DNA of 64,000 bases from positions 53,488,707-53,552,706 of the forward strand of contig CM069874.1 in assembly GCA_036172665.1 (NCBI GenBank), given 5' to 3'. The DNA is from Prosopocoilus inquinatus. Lineage: Eukaryota > Arthropoda > Insecta > Coleoptera > Lucanidae. The notes under the pieces were generated by a model. It was not told the DNA's origin, made no database searches, and was given only the letters and a program-made list of their open reading frames with translations. Shown here one piece after another: positions 33,780 to 45,443 of this stretch; position 1 is the first letter of the stretch, and the number at the start of each line of letters is the position of its first letter. The position numbers and the translations under genes were made by a program.

Positions 33780-35880
33780 TCTTTTAAATATCCTTTTCTA
33801 CACAAAAAATAAAATAAAATGATTTTTGAATCTAAACGGACAGAACTGTAAATGGACAAGCACTCGACGTTTCAGTATCGATTAATAACTATCAATGTAT
33901 ACCGGAATCTCCTAAACCGTAAGAGATACAAATTCGGTTAAATAGAAGAAAAGTTGCACGAATCAATGCCTTATTCGTATCCATTGACAGAATGATTTTA
34001 TTCTTATTTCTTCTTGAGATATTAATGAAAATGTAAAAAAGTCGATTTTCTTTTTTCCTCCGTATCTCTTTTATTATAAATAATTTAGAAATATTGATTA
34101 AACTTTCTACAGGTACTTTTTGATTCTGCTTCGAATAGGGGTAGCAGAATTGGAGTTAAACGTTTCGGCTTGCCACGACCATCATCAGTTTCGATCTTTT
34201 AAATACAACGTATATCTTTTTATTATTTTATTCGATAGCATTCTTTCTCCTGATTGTAATGATATATCACACTTAATAGTTGATATTAATTTGAAGCTTA
34301 AATAATATAGATTTTTGTATGAAAATTTTGTTTAATACATAATTTCAAATAAATAGTGAGAAAACCCCTCGACCACATTAATTCACTGAAAACAATCGCT
34401 TTCAGTGAATTAATGTGGTCGAGGGGTTTTCTCACTATTTATTTGGATTACAGCCACAGGTTTTGTGTTGCTTTGTGATTACATAATTTCAAATTTTTGG
34501 TTCATTTTCTTATCTTTTTATTATTCTATTCAATTCAATGATGTACAGTACTTACTCATTTTTTCAAGTGAAATTAAAATATAACAAGTAAAACTGATAC
34601 AGTTTCGTCATGATTTGCTTAATAAATAAATTTATTCCTAAGTACTTTTTTATTTGTTTAACAGTCAATTATCGGAAGACAAAAAATTTATTTATTAAGT
34701 TATGTTAGATGGATAACACACACACACATAAGCAGCAGTATAAACATATTACACAAAAAAACAAACAATAACATGAACAAAAATCACAAAAGAAGAACAT
34801 GAATTTGTGAAATAAATAAAGTGAAAATAATAAATTAAAGTAAATTTTCGAAACATACATTTGTTCTTAATCTTATGTGTTCTTAGTTCCTCCTTATTAT
34901 TTTTCTCAACGCTAGTCACTGTTTCAATGTCCGAAATCCAAAACCTACTTTATCCTGTTTAAATTATGTAGGGTGCCAAACTTCAACTGGTAATTCACCT
35001 CGTCAGAACGAGTGATAAAATCTAGTACCATTTTTGGAATCAACCGTGCTCAAAAAAATTAAAGATAGTAAAACGTTGAGAGCCGTTAAATGCTAAAGAA
35101 ATTAAAAAAAATTATATTGTAGAAATTTTTAGTATAATTAGTATTAACTTTTTCTTTTATACTAACAGTGTGAGTCAAAATTACAAAATTAGGCTTTTTC
35201 AATTCTTTACTAAAGCTGAGATACCTATCGGGCACGGTATATTAGGAGCACCCGATATTTGTCAGTACAATTACAACAGCGATACAGAAAAATAGCTAAG
35301 AAAATGAACTAAAAATTTGAAATTATGTATTAAAAAAAATTTTCATACTATAATCTATATTATTTAAGATTCAAATTAATATCAACTATTAAATGTGATA
35401 TATCATTACAATCAGGAGAAAAAATGCTATTGAATAGAATAATAAAAAGATATACATTGTATTTAAAAAATCGAAACTGATGATGGTCGTGGGAAGACGA
35501 AACGTTTGACTCCAATTCTGCCACACCTATTCGAAGCAGAATCAAAAAGTGTCTGTAGAAAGTTAAATCAGAATTGCAAAATTATTTACAATAAGAGAGA
35601 TACAGAGGAGAAAAAAAAATCAAAATTTTTGTATTTTAATTAATATCTCCAGAAGAAATATGAATAAAATCATTCTCTCAATGGATACGAATTAGGCATT
35701 GATTCGTACAACTTTTCTTCCATTTAACCGAATTTGTATCTCTTACGGTTTAGGAGATCCCTTCAGTGCACACCCAATTTGAAACAGCCGGTATACATTT
35801 ATAATTTTGTCTGGTTAGAGTTAGTTTAAAAATCATTTATGTACTTACAGTTTTCATCGGACAAGAGTCGACATAAAAAA
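33780..35880. repeat. Penelope-like inverted repeat, about 2.1 kb
   Basis: Arms 33890-34345 and 35300-35800 are inverted copies, roughly 85% alike. Beyond them GGACAGAACTG (33829) and TTTTGTCTGGTTAG (35805) resemble the outer ends of the Penelope terminal repeats at 50470 and 52358. Each arm contains a CTGATGA...GAAACGTT motif (34159-34190 minus, 35477-35506 plus) that looks like a hammerhead core but lacks a pairing stem I. A degraded core lies at 33866-33895. No reverse transcriptase is left between the arms. Open frames 34120-34305 and 35360-35545 are the two inverted copies of one sequence, not genes. Confidence 0.55.
34347..34444. repeat. Perfect 45-bp hairpin with 8-nt loop
   Basis: 34347-34391 and 34400-34444 are complementary at all 45 positions around the loop ACAATCGC. 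Arm core CCCCTCGACCACATTAATTC. The surrounding arms of the larger inverted repeat are far more diverged. Confidence 0.95.
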
Positions 35881-36093
35881 AAAAAATTCTGTCGAGAGAT
35901 ATTCGAGTTTAAATTATTTAGTAAACGTTTGAAAAGTTCAGATTGGCACGTAACGAATCTGTGACGTCAATGCATCCATAGCACAGAGAAATGGAGAACG
36001 CTATGCCGCAAACATGTCTTCGTGCATTACCGAGCAAAAAGCGATCCCACTCATTCATCATTACGCGCCAGCCGATTTTCATTGGTTATTAGT
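35881..36093. other. Unassigned stretch
   Basis: No gene or repeat recognised. Confidence 0.3.
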
Positions 36094-37130
36094 AGAGCTG
36101 GGATTATATACAAATTGCATATTTGTTTCTGTGATGTATATGGGCAAAATTTAACCTTTTCAGGACGTATCAAGCAACTTAGAATCAAATGAAAATGCAT
36201 GTTTTGCATATTTGAAGCACCCCGAGAATATTTGGTGGAAAAATGCATATGACTGCATATTTCTGCAATTTTCCAGATATTACATTCTTTTCATTAATTT
36301 ATTTTCTGGTTGAAACCTTGCGAATCAGAATAGAGGAATGGCTTAAATTGTTAGTGGGTTAATTGATCTTCCACGAAATGATTCGAATCGATTTAAATTT
36401 TCAATCCGTCCAAATCATGCAAAATAATAAATAAATTCGTAAAATATTGTGTTGATTTAACATCTGACTAAATACATCAGAGCCTGGCCGTCAGTCTTGA
36501 AACTTCGGCGGACGTCCGTCTGGTTCGCTCGACAGAGAATTTTCTGGGCAAAGAATAATCGCATGACCAGCCTGTTTATAAAAGCAAGCACAAGGTGAAT
36601 GAATAAAAGTTCGCATTTCAGTTTGAACTGATTGTTCGGCTTATGTTTAAATGAATTAGTTTATTTATTTACCAAACGTTTTCAATTAATCAGTTTATTA
36701 AGTATATCGAGTTTTTAATTATAAAATAAATCAAAACGAACTCTAAAAACAGTATGTTTTTTTTTTTTAAGCGATAAAGTAGATAATGCAAATTTGTGCA
36801 TATTCGCGCATACATCCAAAATTTCCGTTTCTTGACCTACCTCAAAGACATAGATATACGATTATTTCTTGCCCGATTTTCAACTGCGATTTTCTCGATG
36901 TGTGTAAAACTTTTGTTAAGCACCTGTAAGTTCAATCGTTCCCATTTATGGTAATATATTAAAGGTTTACATTTCTGTACTTATTTCACAAACACGACGA
37001 AGTTAAGAAGCGAACACTTTTGTAAAAATAGATTTTTTTTTAATTTAATTTAATTTATTTATTAAAGGCACATTTTTGCCAAAAAAGCTTGCATATTTTC
37101 AAATGCTTGCAAATAATACCAGCGCAGTTT
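36094..37130. mobile_element. Putative non-autonomous hAT-like element
   Basis: Ends AGAGCTGGGATTATAT and, from the right, TGCGCTGGTATTATTT. GCATAT-type motifs cluster near both ends (36106-36270 and 36780-37110), as in hAT subterminal regions. I could not define an 8-bp target duplication. No transposase. Confidence 0.4.
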
Positions 37131-38629
37131 CGTCCGACATGCGGAGACCATAAGTTTGAGAAACAGCTAGGTTTTCTGCTTGATGCTGCTTTTCCCCTAT
37201 TAAGGGTAGAAGTCGTATCTGATAAAATCATTGCTTGGAGATGTTCCTCATTTAGTATATTTTATTAAAAATTGAATATAACATTTGCTACATACAGGGT
37301 GTCTCAAAATCTCTGTCTTTAAATGAAACTGTAAGATCCTCGTTACATAAGAGATTAATTCTGCAAATTTTTTGCCCAAAAATGAAAATTGTTTTGAAAC
37401 CTCTGCTGGGTTTACGACTTGTTTCAGCAATTTATTCCGATAAAAGCAATAATAAACTTTTTATGTACGTTTAGAAGAACTCGGTCAATGTATAAATAAA
37501 TAAATAAAAGCAATAAACTGCAAGTAAAACTTTTTACTTACGCTTAGAAGAACTTGGTCAAGGTCTTACTCTATACGAATATGAATCCGACTTGCGGACA
37601 TCGGCATGTTTATTTGTATTTTGAACATACGATAAGTAAGAACGTTTGTTTATGCACCTCTTTGTAATAGACAATAATAATTATGTCAAAAACGAGTACC
37701 TAATCTTCGTTAGATTTTTGCTGAAGTAATTAAACATCTTTGTACGCTACTTTTGTAACTGCGTTGAAAATGCGTGAAATTATTTTTTAATTATCGCACT
37801 AATAGCTGCAGAATAAGTATTGCAAGAGCAGGAACTATTTCTATTGTGAAAACGGAAAGTAAGAATTGGAGTACGATACGGCGGAAAATTTAAATAAATT
37901 AGATTGCCTGTACACACAATAATCTATGGGTTCAAAATAAGCGATTGAATAACTTTGCCAGCTCTCAATCGAACTATTTCCTTAATTGTTTATATTCCAA
38001 CACAAAACACATGTTTTTATAACTATAATATTGAACCTGAATTTCTGCGTCGGCTTAAACCATAAAGACATTAAAGCTCTCGCCTAGTGCAGACGTTTTT
38101 TTCGTCGTTTAAGTTTTAATGAAGAAACAAATTTGTTTTTGCTGCACAAATACAAAAAAATTTACAAATTAATACGATGTAAGAATGTCCACTTTTTCAA
38201 TCGCCTTTATACTGAATTTTTTTAATTTAATTGTTAAAGTTCGGATTAGCACAAAACTAATCATCTATTAATGCAACACGCACAGAATATTTTAAACTAT
38301 TAAGAACTTACCTAGTTACAAAATTTCGCTGCTTTTAAAATTAACAAAAAAAACACGATACTTGACCTGCCTTAAGTACAATATCTGTGTATTAAGTCAT
38401 GGTCTGCGCTTTTTTGACTTTTATGGCCTCGAACGGTGGAGAATAGTTGAAAACCAAGCTTCGCCGGAACATTTAAGCTGCATTCAGCGACCCTCAAACA
38501 ATTTCTATGAAAAAGTAAAATAATTTTTATCTGCGTTATTTTTGCTATTTGACCAATAGTTGTATAATAAATTTTGCTTCTTTTCTTGACCACTATTTGT
38601 GGTTTCAATTAAAGACATAGGTTTAGAGA
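37131..38629. other. Unassigned stretch
   Basis: CATACAGGGTGTCTCAAAAT at about 37291 looks like a MITE end, with a possible partner ACACCCTCTATACAG near 38629. No coding region recognised. Confidence 0.3.
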
Positions 38630-39130
38630 CACCCTCTATACAGTGTGTCCACGGATCGACTTGACAAGGGGAAAAGCTTTTTTAATATTCATTTTACGCA
38701 AAAAATGATTGTTTACAAAAAGTTCCGCTTCTCAAGAAACTTCAAAAATAATCAATACATTTAAATTTTGAGGTACAGTCCGTCTGAAAAAATTCAAAAT
38801 TCTTAATTTCGTATTGCAGATTTCAAAGTAACGCTTCTATTATTGATCTTAGGAAAAAATGTATTCTTTACAAAAAAAAAAAAAACTACTGCTCGAGAAT
38901 CTTCAGAAACCACACATAAATTTAAAGTTTTTTGACGACAGGGTGTCTGAAATCTTCAAACTGAAATAAAAAATAAACTGTTTTTTTTTTTAAATTGATT
39001 TTATGCAGTTGCATTCTGTACAAAAGCGTTCACCTTCTCGGAAAACCTCAAACACCTTACTCAAATTTCAATCTTGAAATACAGAGTGTCCGAAAATTTC
39101 ATATTTTTGATGAAAATAATAATTCTCATC
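38630..39130. repeat. Degenerate repeats containing GTGTCTGAAA blocks
   Basis: Similar blocks (GAGGTACAGTCCGTCTGAAA, CGACAGGGTGTCTGAAAT, AATACAGAGTGTCCGAAAAT) occur near 38770, 38936 and 39078, each preceded by a TTCTCxxGAAxCTTCAxAxA-like segment. They suggest an old tandem array with units of about 140-170 bp. Confidence 0.45.
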
Positions 39131-40267
39131 TAGAAAACTTTACGTTAGAAAATCTATAACAAATTTGATGTGTTTAGGGGACAATTTAATCAATTTCTAA
39201 TATTTGGGGCCATTAAGTTTGGAGATTTTTCTAGAGTAAAAAGAATTATTTGTTAAAATTATTTTTGCATAAAGTTTACAATTTCCTTGTTTTGTCTTCT
39301 ACAGTATTAAGTGGATGGAAATACACAGGCATGCTAGTGGAAAACGCTATTAAATTCTACCGATGTGAAAAGACGGAAATCAGTGTTTCAATTTCTGTTT
39401 TTCTAGTTCTACCGAAACTTAGCGAATCAGACTCCAGTCGATTCGTTTTAATTCTTATTGATTCGGATTCTCTTGGTGTAAAAGCGGCTTTAAAAAGATA
39501 TTCAACTTCTTTTTACTTCCAATTTCATAATAATCGTATCCTTTTGGTTGTAAAGTGATTCCATCTGCCACTTCCTTAAAAATTTTTTCGTGTTACATAA
39601 TTATGTTTACACCTGTCAGTGTTAATCTGATAATTATTGGTGTGAGATACCTCGGATAAAAAATGTTGTGTTTACACGAGTAGGCCTTGATTACTAACAC
39701 ACGTACCAACAACGGAGTCCAGGAGGTGCAGTAGTGTGTGTAGAGTGAGAGGGACTCGTTTTCAAAGTCGGTTTAATTATATCGCATGAGAGGCGTCCTT
39801 GAGTAATTGGCACGTGGAGGAGTTACGAACGCTTCGGCAAGTGCTGCCCGGTTTGTTCCTCGTGGAAACGTGCATTTGCGTGGTGGTCGCTTGCGAAAAT
39901 GTGATCGATGGATCCGATGAACGGGCAATGATTGCCGCTCACCTACGTTGTGTTACGTGTCGCAATGACTTTCGCGGGAGTCAATTTCGAAAGTCACGTT
40001 TATCTACAACGGTATGCGATTAATATTCAAGACGATTTCGAGCTCGTTTCGTTATATAAATAATTTTGCGATGCCACGTTTGGATTGTCGCAAGGTTAAT
40101 GTTTTCTAACATTATGCTTAAAGCCACATTTACACATTCGCTCGAATGGCTAGTCGAATCGTAAAGCGACTAGCGAGGCAAATGTGTAGTCGGTTCACTC
40201 GTCGACATTCGCCGACGCTCGAGCGCTCGCCTTGGAAGCGATTTTTTGGGGACGAGTCAAAAACTTT
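39131..40267. other. Unassigned stretch, GC-rich part 39720-40240
   Basis: A 74-codon frame at 39799-40023 has balanced codons but starts with TTG and matches nothing I know. 40140-40240 is CpG-rich. The block holds possible host sequence, but no splice-supported exon. Confidence 0.3.
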
Positions 40268-41182
40268 GGCTGCCCACACAACCATGAAGCAAACATGCTT
40301 TAAAGCAAAACGTTTTGCTGCAATGCAAAACATTTCGGTTAGTCACACACTGATAAAGCAAAATGTTTTCAGGCAAAACGCTTTTGGGCAAAATGTTTTC
40401 GGGCAAAACGTTTTCACGCAAAACGTTTTACTGCATTATAAAGCAATGCGACGTAACATCGATGAGATAAAAAAAATGTTCCGTATGAATCATTTACATC
40501 CTTTTGCTGATTAAAGTAAATCATACAGATAAATCTTACGATTTTTAGAAAAATGTGTTACCTTTGCTCGCTGCCATAATTAATTTCTTTTTTTATTAAA
40601 CTCGCTATTGTAATTAGTTGTTACAATGACTTCGGACGATGAATCTGTGGCAGTTTTTGCAAATATGTGCAAAAGAAGAGATGAGTAATAAAAGAAAACG
40701 CTATTGGATGCATCCTGTAAATGAAGAAAGGGTTAAAAAAATACTCTGAAGACCTGTGGAATCTGTACTACGCTTTGTCCGTTGCATTTTTTTCTCTTCT
40801 TTTGTTTCATCGAAAGAAGATACACGCGTCTCTCTCTGCTAAAGAAAAGCGAAATAGTTTAGGACGAAGAAACATCGACGTCAGCAGAAATAATTTTTTT
40901 TGGTTGCATAATATTTAGTTTCACGTTAAAAACACATTTACAGATCGAAACGCTTTAAGTAAAAACGCTTTGACTGCAATCGCTTTAACGTGCTTTACAG
41001 CAAAACGCTTTAAGTGAAAACGTTTTGACTGCAATCGTTTTAACGTGCTTTAAACTGCTTTTGTTTTACTCTACCAGTGTGTGCTTGGTATTATTTAAAG
41101 CAATGAAAAATGACGTTCTAACAAGATTAGTCAAAAACGTTTTGTAGAAACGTGTTTTTGCTTTATGAATGTGTGGGCAGCC
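40268..41182 (+). mobile_element. Harbinger-derived non-autonomous element, copy 1
   Basis: Ends GGCTGCCCACACAACCATGA and, from the right, GGCTGCCCACACATTCATAA. Subterminal regions are rich in CAAAACGTTTTG and AAAACGCTTTAAG repeats. It contains a short frame, MTSDDESVAVFANMCKRRDE (40626-40688), and a following KRKRYWMHPV block. This recalls the N-terminal RYWVHP motif of PIF/Harbinger transposases, so I infer a Harbinger source with an internal deletion. Confidence 0.6.
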
Positions 41183-41222
41183 TTAGGGATCTATGAATGT
41201 GTTTTTAACGTGAAACTAAATA

Positions 41223-42543
41223 CCGTGCCTTCAATTGAATTCCTCATTAAAGTGGGCTATGATTTCACTGTCTTTTTCTCCTAAGATTTGCAGCACTGAT
41301 AGCTGTTCAATTATTTAATTAAACAAACGTCAAATTGTATTTTCAATTAATTCAAAATGTTAGAATTACAGCAGAAAATATTTATTGTTGAAAGTTATTT
41401 TCAAACCGGTAGAATAGAAAATGGACAGTTAGTTTATTCAATTAATCAGTGTGTAAAGAAGTTTCGACAGCAGTTTCCTAATTTTGCTATTACTTATGAA
41501 CAGCTAGTTAAACATATCCATGCTTGTGTTAAATTTCGTGAAACAGGATCACTTGGTCGCAAAACAGGGAGCGGAGCAGCTAAGAAAAGGACTGCAGCCT
41601 GCATTGAAGATGTTCGGGATCGAATGGAACACTCTCCCAAGAAATCTATTGCGAAACTTTCACAAGAAGTTCAGCTGTCAGTGGGAACATGTCACACTAT
41701 TCTTAAAAAAGACTTAAAGCTTTATCCATATAACATTCAAGCAGTCCACGAACTCAGGCCAGTAGATTATCACAGAACAGAATATTGTCAGTGGTTTCTT
41801 GATAACTTAAACAACGACGACATTCTTGACAAGTGTTTCTTTTCCGATGAGGCCTGGTTTCATCTCTCAGGGTATTTAAATAAACAGAATATGAGAATAT
41901 GGTCAGCAGAAAATCCCCATGAATTTGTGGGAAACTCCATTACATCCATTAAAAATTGGTGTTTGGCTAGCAGTGTCAAGAAGGCGTATCATCGGAGCAA
42001 TATCTTTAACGGCTCAGTAACTGCTGAAAGATACCGAAATGAGTTATTAGAACCTTTCATTAATGAATGAACATGATGATGAACTTATATAAGGGTTTTT
42101 TCAGCAAGACAATGCTACTGCCCACACAGCTCATCTAACAATGACTTTCCTGCAGCAGTTTTTGTGAATTGTGAATTTTCCTGCAAGGTTTCCGGATCTC
42201 ACAATTATGGATTACCTCATTTATCCGCACATGAAAAACACAGTTTTTAGAACTACACGTCACACAATCGAAGAACTTCGTGCGGGCATTACAGATGTGT
42301 GTGCTAACATAACCCCCGAACACTTAGCAAACGGGTTTGAAAACATGAAACGCAGAGTACGCTTATGTATTCAAGCTGAAGGAAAGCACTTTGAGCATCT
42401 ACTTTAAACTTTAATGTTGTGTTTTTATTTGATGTTATGATCAGTACTGACAGTTAATGACAACTGTTTTCTCTAGAATTGTGTCGCCAACTTCATAAAA
42501 AAATCACAGCTTACTTTAATGAGGAATTCAATTGAAGGCACGG
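41223..42543 (+). mobile_element. Tc/mariner-superfamily element of the DUF4817 type
   Basis: 1,321 bp with TA on both sides (41221-41222, 42544-42545). Terminal inverted repeats start CCGTGCCTTCAATTGAATTC and match at the first 31 positions, then partly. Contains one damaged transposase gene. Its insertion into Harbinger copy 2 at TTTAGTxTA-type sequence is clear from copy 1. Confidence 0.9.
41357..42407 (+). pseudogene. DUF4817/Tc-type transposase, one frameshift and one or more stops
   Basis: The N-terminal part, MLELQQKIFIVESYFQTG, matches the helix-turn-helix start typical of this family. SDEAWFHLSGYLNKQNMRIW carries the first catalytic Asp. The first frame ends at 42070 and a frameshift lies between 42066 and 42102. 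FFQQDNATAHTA (second Asp) reads in the new frame. A TGA near 42162 follows, then FPARFPDLTIMDYL (third acidic position) and the C-terminal GKHFEHLL ending at 42407. Inactive copy of a recognisable gene. Confidence 0.85.
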
Positions 42544-43161
42544 TATTACGCAACAAAAAAAAATATTTCTGCTGAAGTAGACGTTTTTTCGTCCTAAACT
42601 GTTTCGCTTTTCTTTAGCAGAGAGAGACGCGTATATCTTCTTTCGATGAAACAAGAAAAGAAGAGAAAAAAATGCAACGGACAAAGCTTAGTACAGGTTC
42701 CATTGGTTTTCAGAGTATGTTTTTAACCCTTTCTTCTTTACAGGACGCATCCAATAGCGTTTTCTTTTATTACTCATCTCTTCTCTTGCACAAATTTGCA
42801 AAAATTGCTACATACTCATCGTCCAAAGTCATTGTAACAACTAATTATAATATCGAGTTTAATAAAAAAAACAAATTAATTATGGCAGCGAGCAAAGGTA
42901 ATACATTTTTCTAAAAATCGTAAAATTTATCTGTACGATTTAGTTTAATCAGCGAAAAGAGGTAAATGATTCATACGGAATATTTTTTTTATCTCTTCGA
43001 TGTTACGCCGCATTGCTTTATAATGCAGTAAAACATTTTGCCCGAAAGCGTTTTGCCTGAAAACATTTTGCTTCATCAGTGTGTGACCAACCGAAATGTT
43101 TTGCATTGCAGCAAAACGTTTTGCTTTAAAGCGTTTTTGCTTCATGAATGTGCGGGCAGCC

Positions 43162-43802
43162 TTAGTGTTTACACATTCGCTGCTAAATTCATAAGGAACC
43201 CGAGTATCAACACGTGTCTTTTTTTCATTCTAAAATGAAAAATGAAGTGGAGTAATAATTTCTTAGCAAATGCAAGGCGAATGCCATCACAACTTCCACA
43301 TCGGCGCACAGTGGTCCGGCTGCCTGAAAACGTGCGAAAAACTAATCACTTTTTTAACTTAATATTTTTCCTAAAAATCTTTTTACAGCTGAGATGCTTG
43401 GAAGCCGAAGAATTTGATTCTTAACTTAGATTTGTAATAACGTTATAATCCGAGAAAATTAATAGTGAAACATGTTCACAAGAACAATTTATCGTTTAAT
43501 ATAGTATTGAATATCGTAATTCCCAATAGCTATGGAAAGGCAACAACAATTTTTAGTTAAGAATTATTTACTTTCTGATAAATTCACAGAACGCAATGAA
43601 AATAACAATTTGTTATGTAGGAATAAAAGGAAAAGAAAAGAACAATTTCGTATGTGTTACATACACACAATTGAATGTTTTATGAATTCACGGACACATG
43701 GAATGTATTATTAATACGTAGCGAAAGTGTTTAAAAATATTCATCGCTGCTTCCATTTCCTGTTTCATTCTAGTTCTTTACGATTTCAGTTTCTCCATCA
43801 AC
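43162..43802. other. Unassigned stretch
   Basis: No gene recognised. GTGTTTACACATTCGCTGCT just after the Harbinger end resembles ACATTTACACATTCGCTCGA just before copy 1 (40124-40144), so the pair may have landed in one older repeat. Confidence 0.3.
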
Positions 43803-44208
43803 TTATTCATCTTCCTCGTCTTCTTCTCCATCTTCATCTTCTTCTACTTGTACTTCTTCATCTTCGTCTTTTTCTATTTGTTCTTCTTTATCTTGTTCTT
43901 TATCCTGTTCTTCTTCATCTTGTTCTTTATCCTGTTCTTCTGCATTCTGCTTTTGCTGCAGTAAGTTCATAATATCTGGACTCAAGTTTGCCTTATGTCT
44001 TTTTGGCTCATATCCGAATGAACTTAAATATGGATTCGAACTAAGCAATAATCGTCGAAATAGGTCTTCGTTAGTTTTTAGATGTGAAAATTTTCGCGTA
44101 TGATGTTCCCTGTATTTGCGAATATCCTTATTTCTGGCTTCTTGGGCTTCTTTGGAGAGTTCCCTGATCGGAAGAATTAAATGTTCGATTACTTTAGAGC
44201 CTTGAATA

Positions 44209-45443
44209 AGAAATGGTATCATTGTTTTTCGAAGTATTCGCCTTTGACGTCAATACGCTTTTGCATACGCTCGAACCCATTTCTAAAGCACGTTTTCCAC
44301 TCTAAAGATGGTACCTCAGAAACCAGTGTCCGGAATGTTTCAACCGCTGCTTCGACCGACGAAAATCGTTCACCACGCATTTTATTTTTGATATTTGGAA
44401 ACAAAAAGAAATCATTAGGTGATAAATCAGGTGAATATGGACAATGAGTCATTAATTGAACATTTTTGTTGGACAAAAAATCAACTGTTTGACAGGCTGA
44501 GTGAGAGCTGGCGTTGTCATGATGGAGAACAATTCGTCGATTTCGATTGTTTCTTCTTATTTGATCGATGACTTCCGGCAAACAAATTGTAGTATACGAA
44601 TCAGCATTCCCGGTTTTTCGATCCTCTAAAGCCACGGTTGCTACATGTCCAGTTAAACCAAAGAAACAAGCAATCATTTGCTTCGCAGCACTGCGTGGAC
44701 GGAAAACTTTTGTTGGTTTTGGTTCATTTTGAAATACCCAAACGGTAGATTGTTGTTTACTTTCTGGCTCGTACGAATAGATCCACGTTTCGTCACCAGT
44801 AACGATGTTATAAACTAAATTTGGACGACCTCCATTGAATTTCTTGAGCATTTCTTCGCACCATTTGACACGACCCTGCTTTTGCGCTTCTGTTAAATTG
44901 TGTGGGATCCAACGACTGCAAAGCTTTCGTACGTTCAAATGATCATGCAAAATCTGGTGTACTGCTTTCATGTCAATGCGTAAGGATGCTTGAATCTCAC
45001 GGTATGTCACATGTCGATCTCGCTCAGGCATTTCACGCACAGCATCTACATTAGTGGCAACAACAGATGTTGATGGACGACCTTCACGAAATTCGTCATT
45101 GAGGGAGGTACGTCCACGCTGGAATTCGGCAAACCAATTATAAACACTGCTCTTTGATGGTTTTTCATCTCCAAAAGCCAAATGAAGCCGATCGAGGCAT
45201 TGTTTCGGCGTTAGACCACATTTGAAATCGTAAAAATTCATGACACGAAAATTTTCACGCGAGATTTCCATGTTTACACAAGATTATTTTTCTCAAATGC
45301 TGTACAAACAAAACTAGTTCACTTGGATAGGAACTGTTAATAGAATTATAGGCGAAAAACGTCAAATTTTTCAAATATGACAATTGATAAACGCTAACAA
45401 TTCTAGACCTACTAGATTTCAGAAAATTTTCCAGCAGCCCACG
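44209..45443 (-). mobile_element. mariner element 2, 3' end missing
   Basis: The 5' end (plus-strand right end) is CCAGCAGCCCACG followed by TA at 45444-45445. On the other side, homology with element 1 stops just after the stop codon (ATGATACC), so about 65 bp with the 3' inverted repeat are lost. The junction runs directly into the interrupted host-like gene. Confidence 0.85.
44219..45271 (-). CDS. mariner transposase 2, intact frame
   Basis: 350 codons on the minus strand, about 93% identical by eye to the 23593 transposase. D,D34D residues are kept in TGDETWIYSYEP, LHHDNASSHSA and YSPDLSPNDFFLFP. The protein could be functional, but the element lacks its 3' end and should not be mobile. 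If expressed it could act on element 1, whose ends match. Confidence 0.9.
   Translation of the reverse strand: MEISRENFRVMNFYDFKCGLTPKQCLDRLHLAFGDEKPSKSSVYNWFAEFQRGRTSLNDEFREGRPSTSVVATNVDAVREMPERDRHVTYREIQASLRIDMKAVHQILHDHLNVRKLCSRWIPHNLTEAQKQGRVKWCEEMLKKFNGGRPNLVYNIVTGDETWIYSYEPESKQQSTVWVFQNEPKPTKVFRPRSAAKQMIACFFGLTGHVATVALEDRKTGNADSYTTICLPEVIDQIRRNNRNRRIVLHHDNASSHSACQTVDFLSNKNVQLMTHCPYSPDLSPNDFFLFPNIKNKMRGERFSSVEAAVETFRTLVSEVPSLEWKTCFRNGFERMQKRIDVKGEYFEKQ

Larger units (their letters stand above)
41190..43161 (-). mobile_element. Harbinger-derived element, copy 2 (inverted), split by a Tc-type insertion
   Basis: 42546-43161 is the reverse complement of 40268-40915, and 41190-41222 continues it on the other side of the Tc-type element, so the insertion lies inside this copy. 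The first short frame again ends at the same KRRDE-stop, so both copies share one deletion ancestor. Confidence 0.65.

Noticed and set aside
34159..34190. Functional hammerheads in the 33780-35880 inverted repeat
   Set aside because: CTGATGA and GAAACGTT are present, but the flanks cannot form stem I, so I list them only as core-like motifs.
34120..34305. Two conserved 61-residue proteins (34120-34305 plus and 35360-35545 minus)
   Set aside because: They are the two arms of one inverted repeat, so the likeness is at DNA level; both start at arbitrary codons and show no family.
39799..40023. 74-residue host exon
   Set aside because: Starts with TTG, no convincing splice sites at its ends and no recognisable domain; left as unassigned GC-rich DNA.
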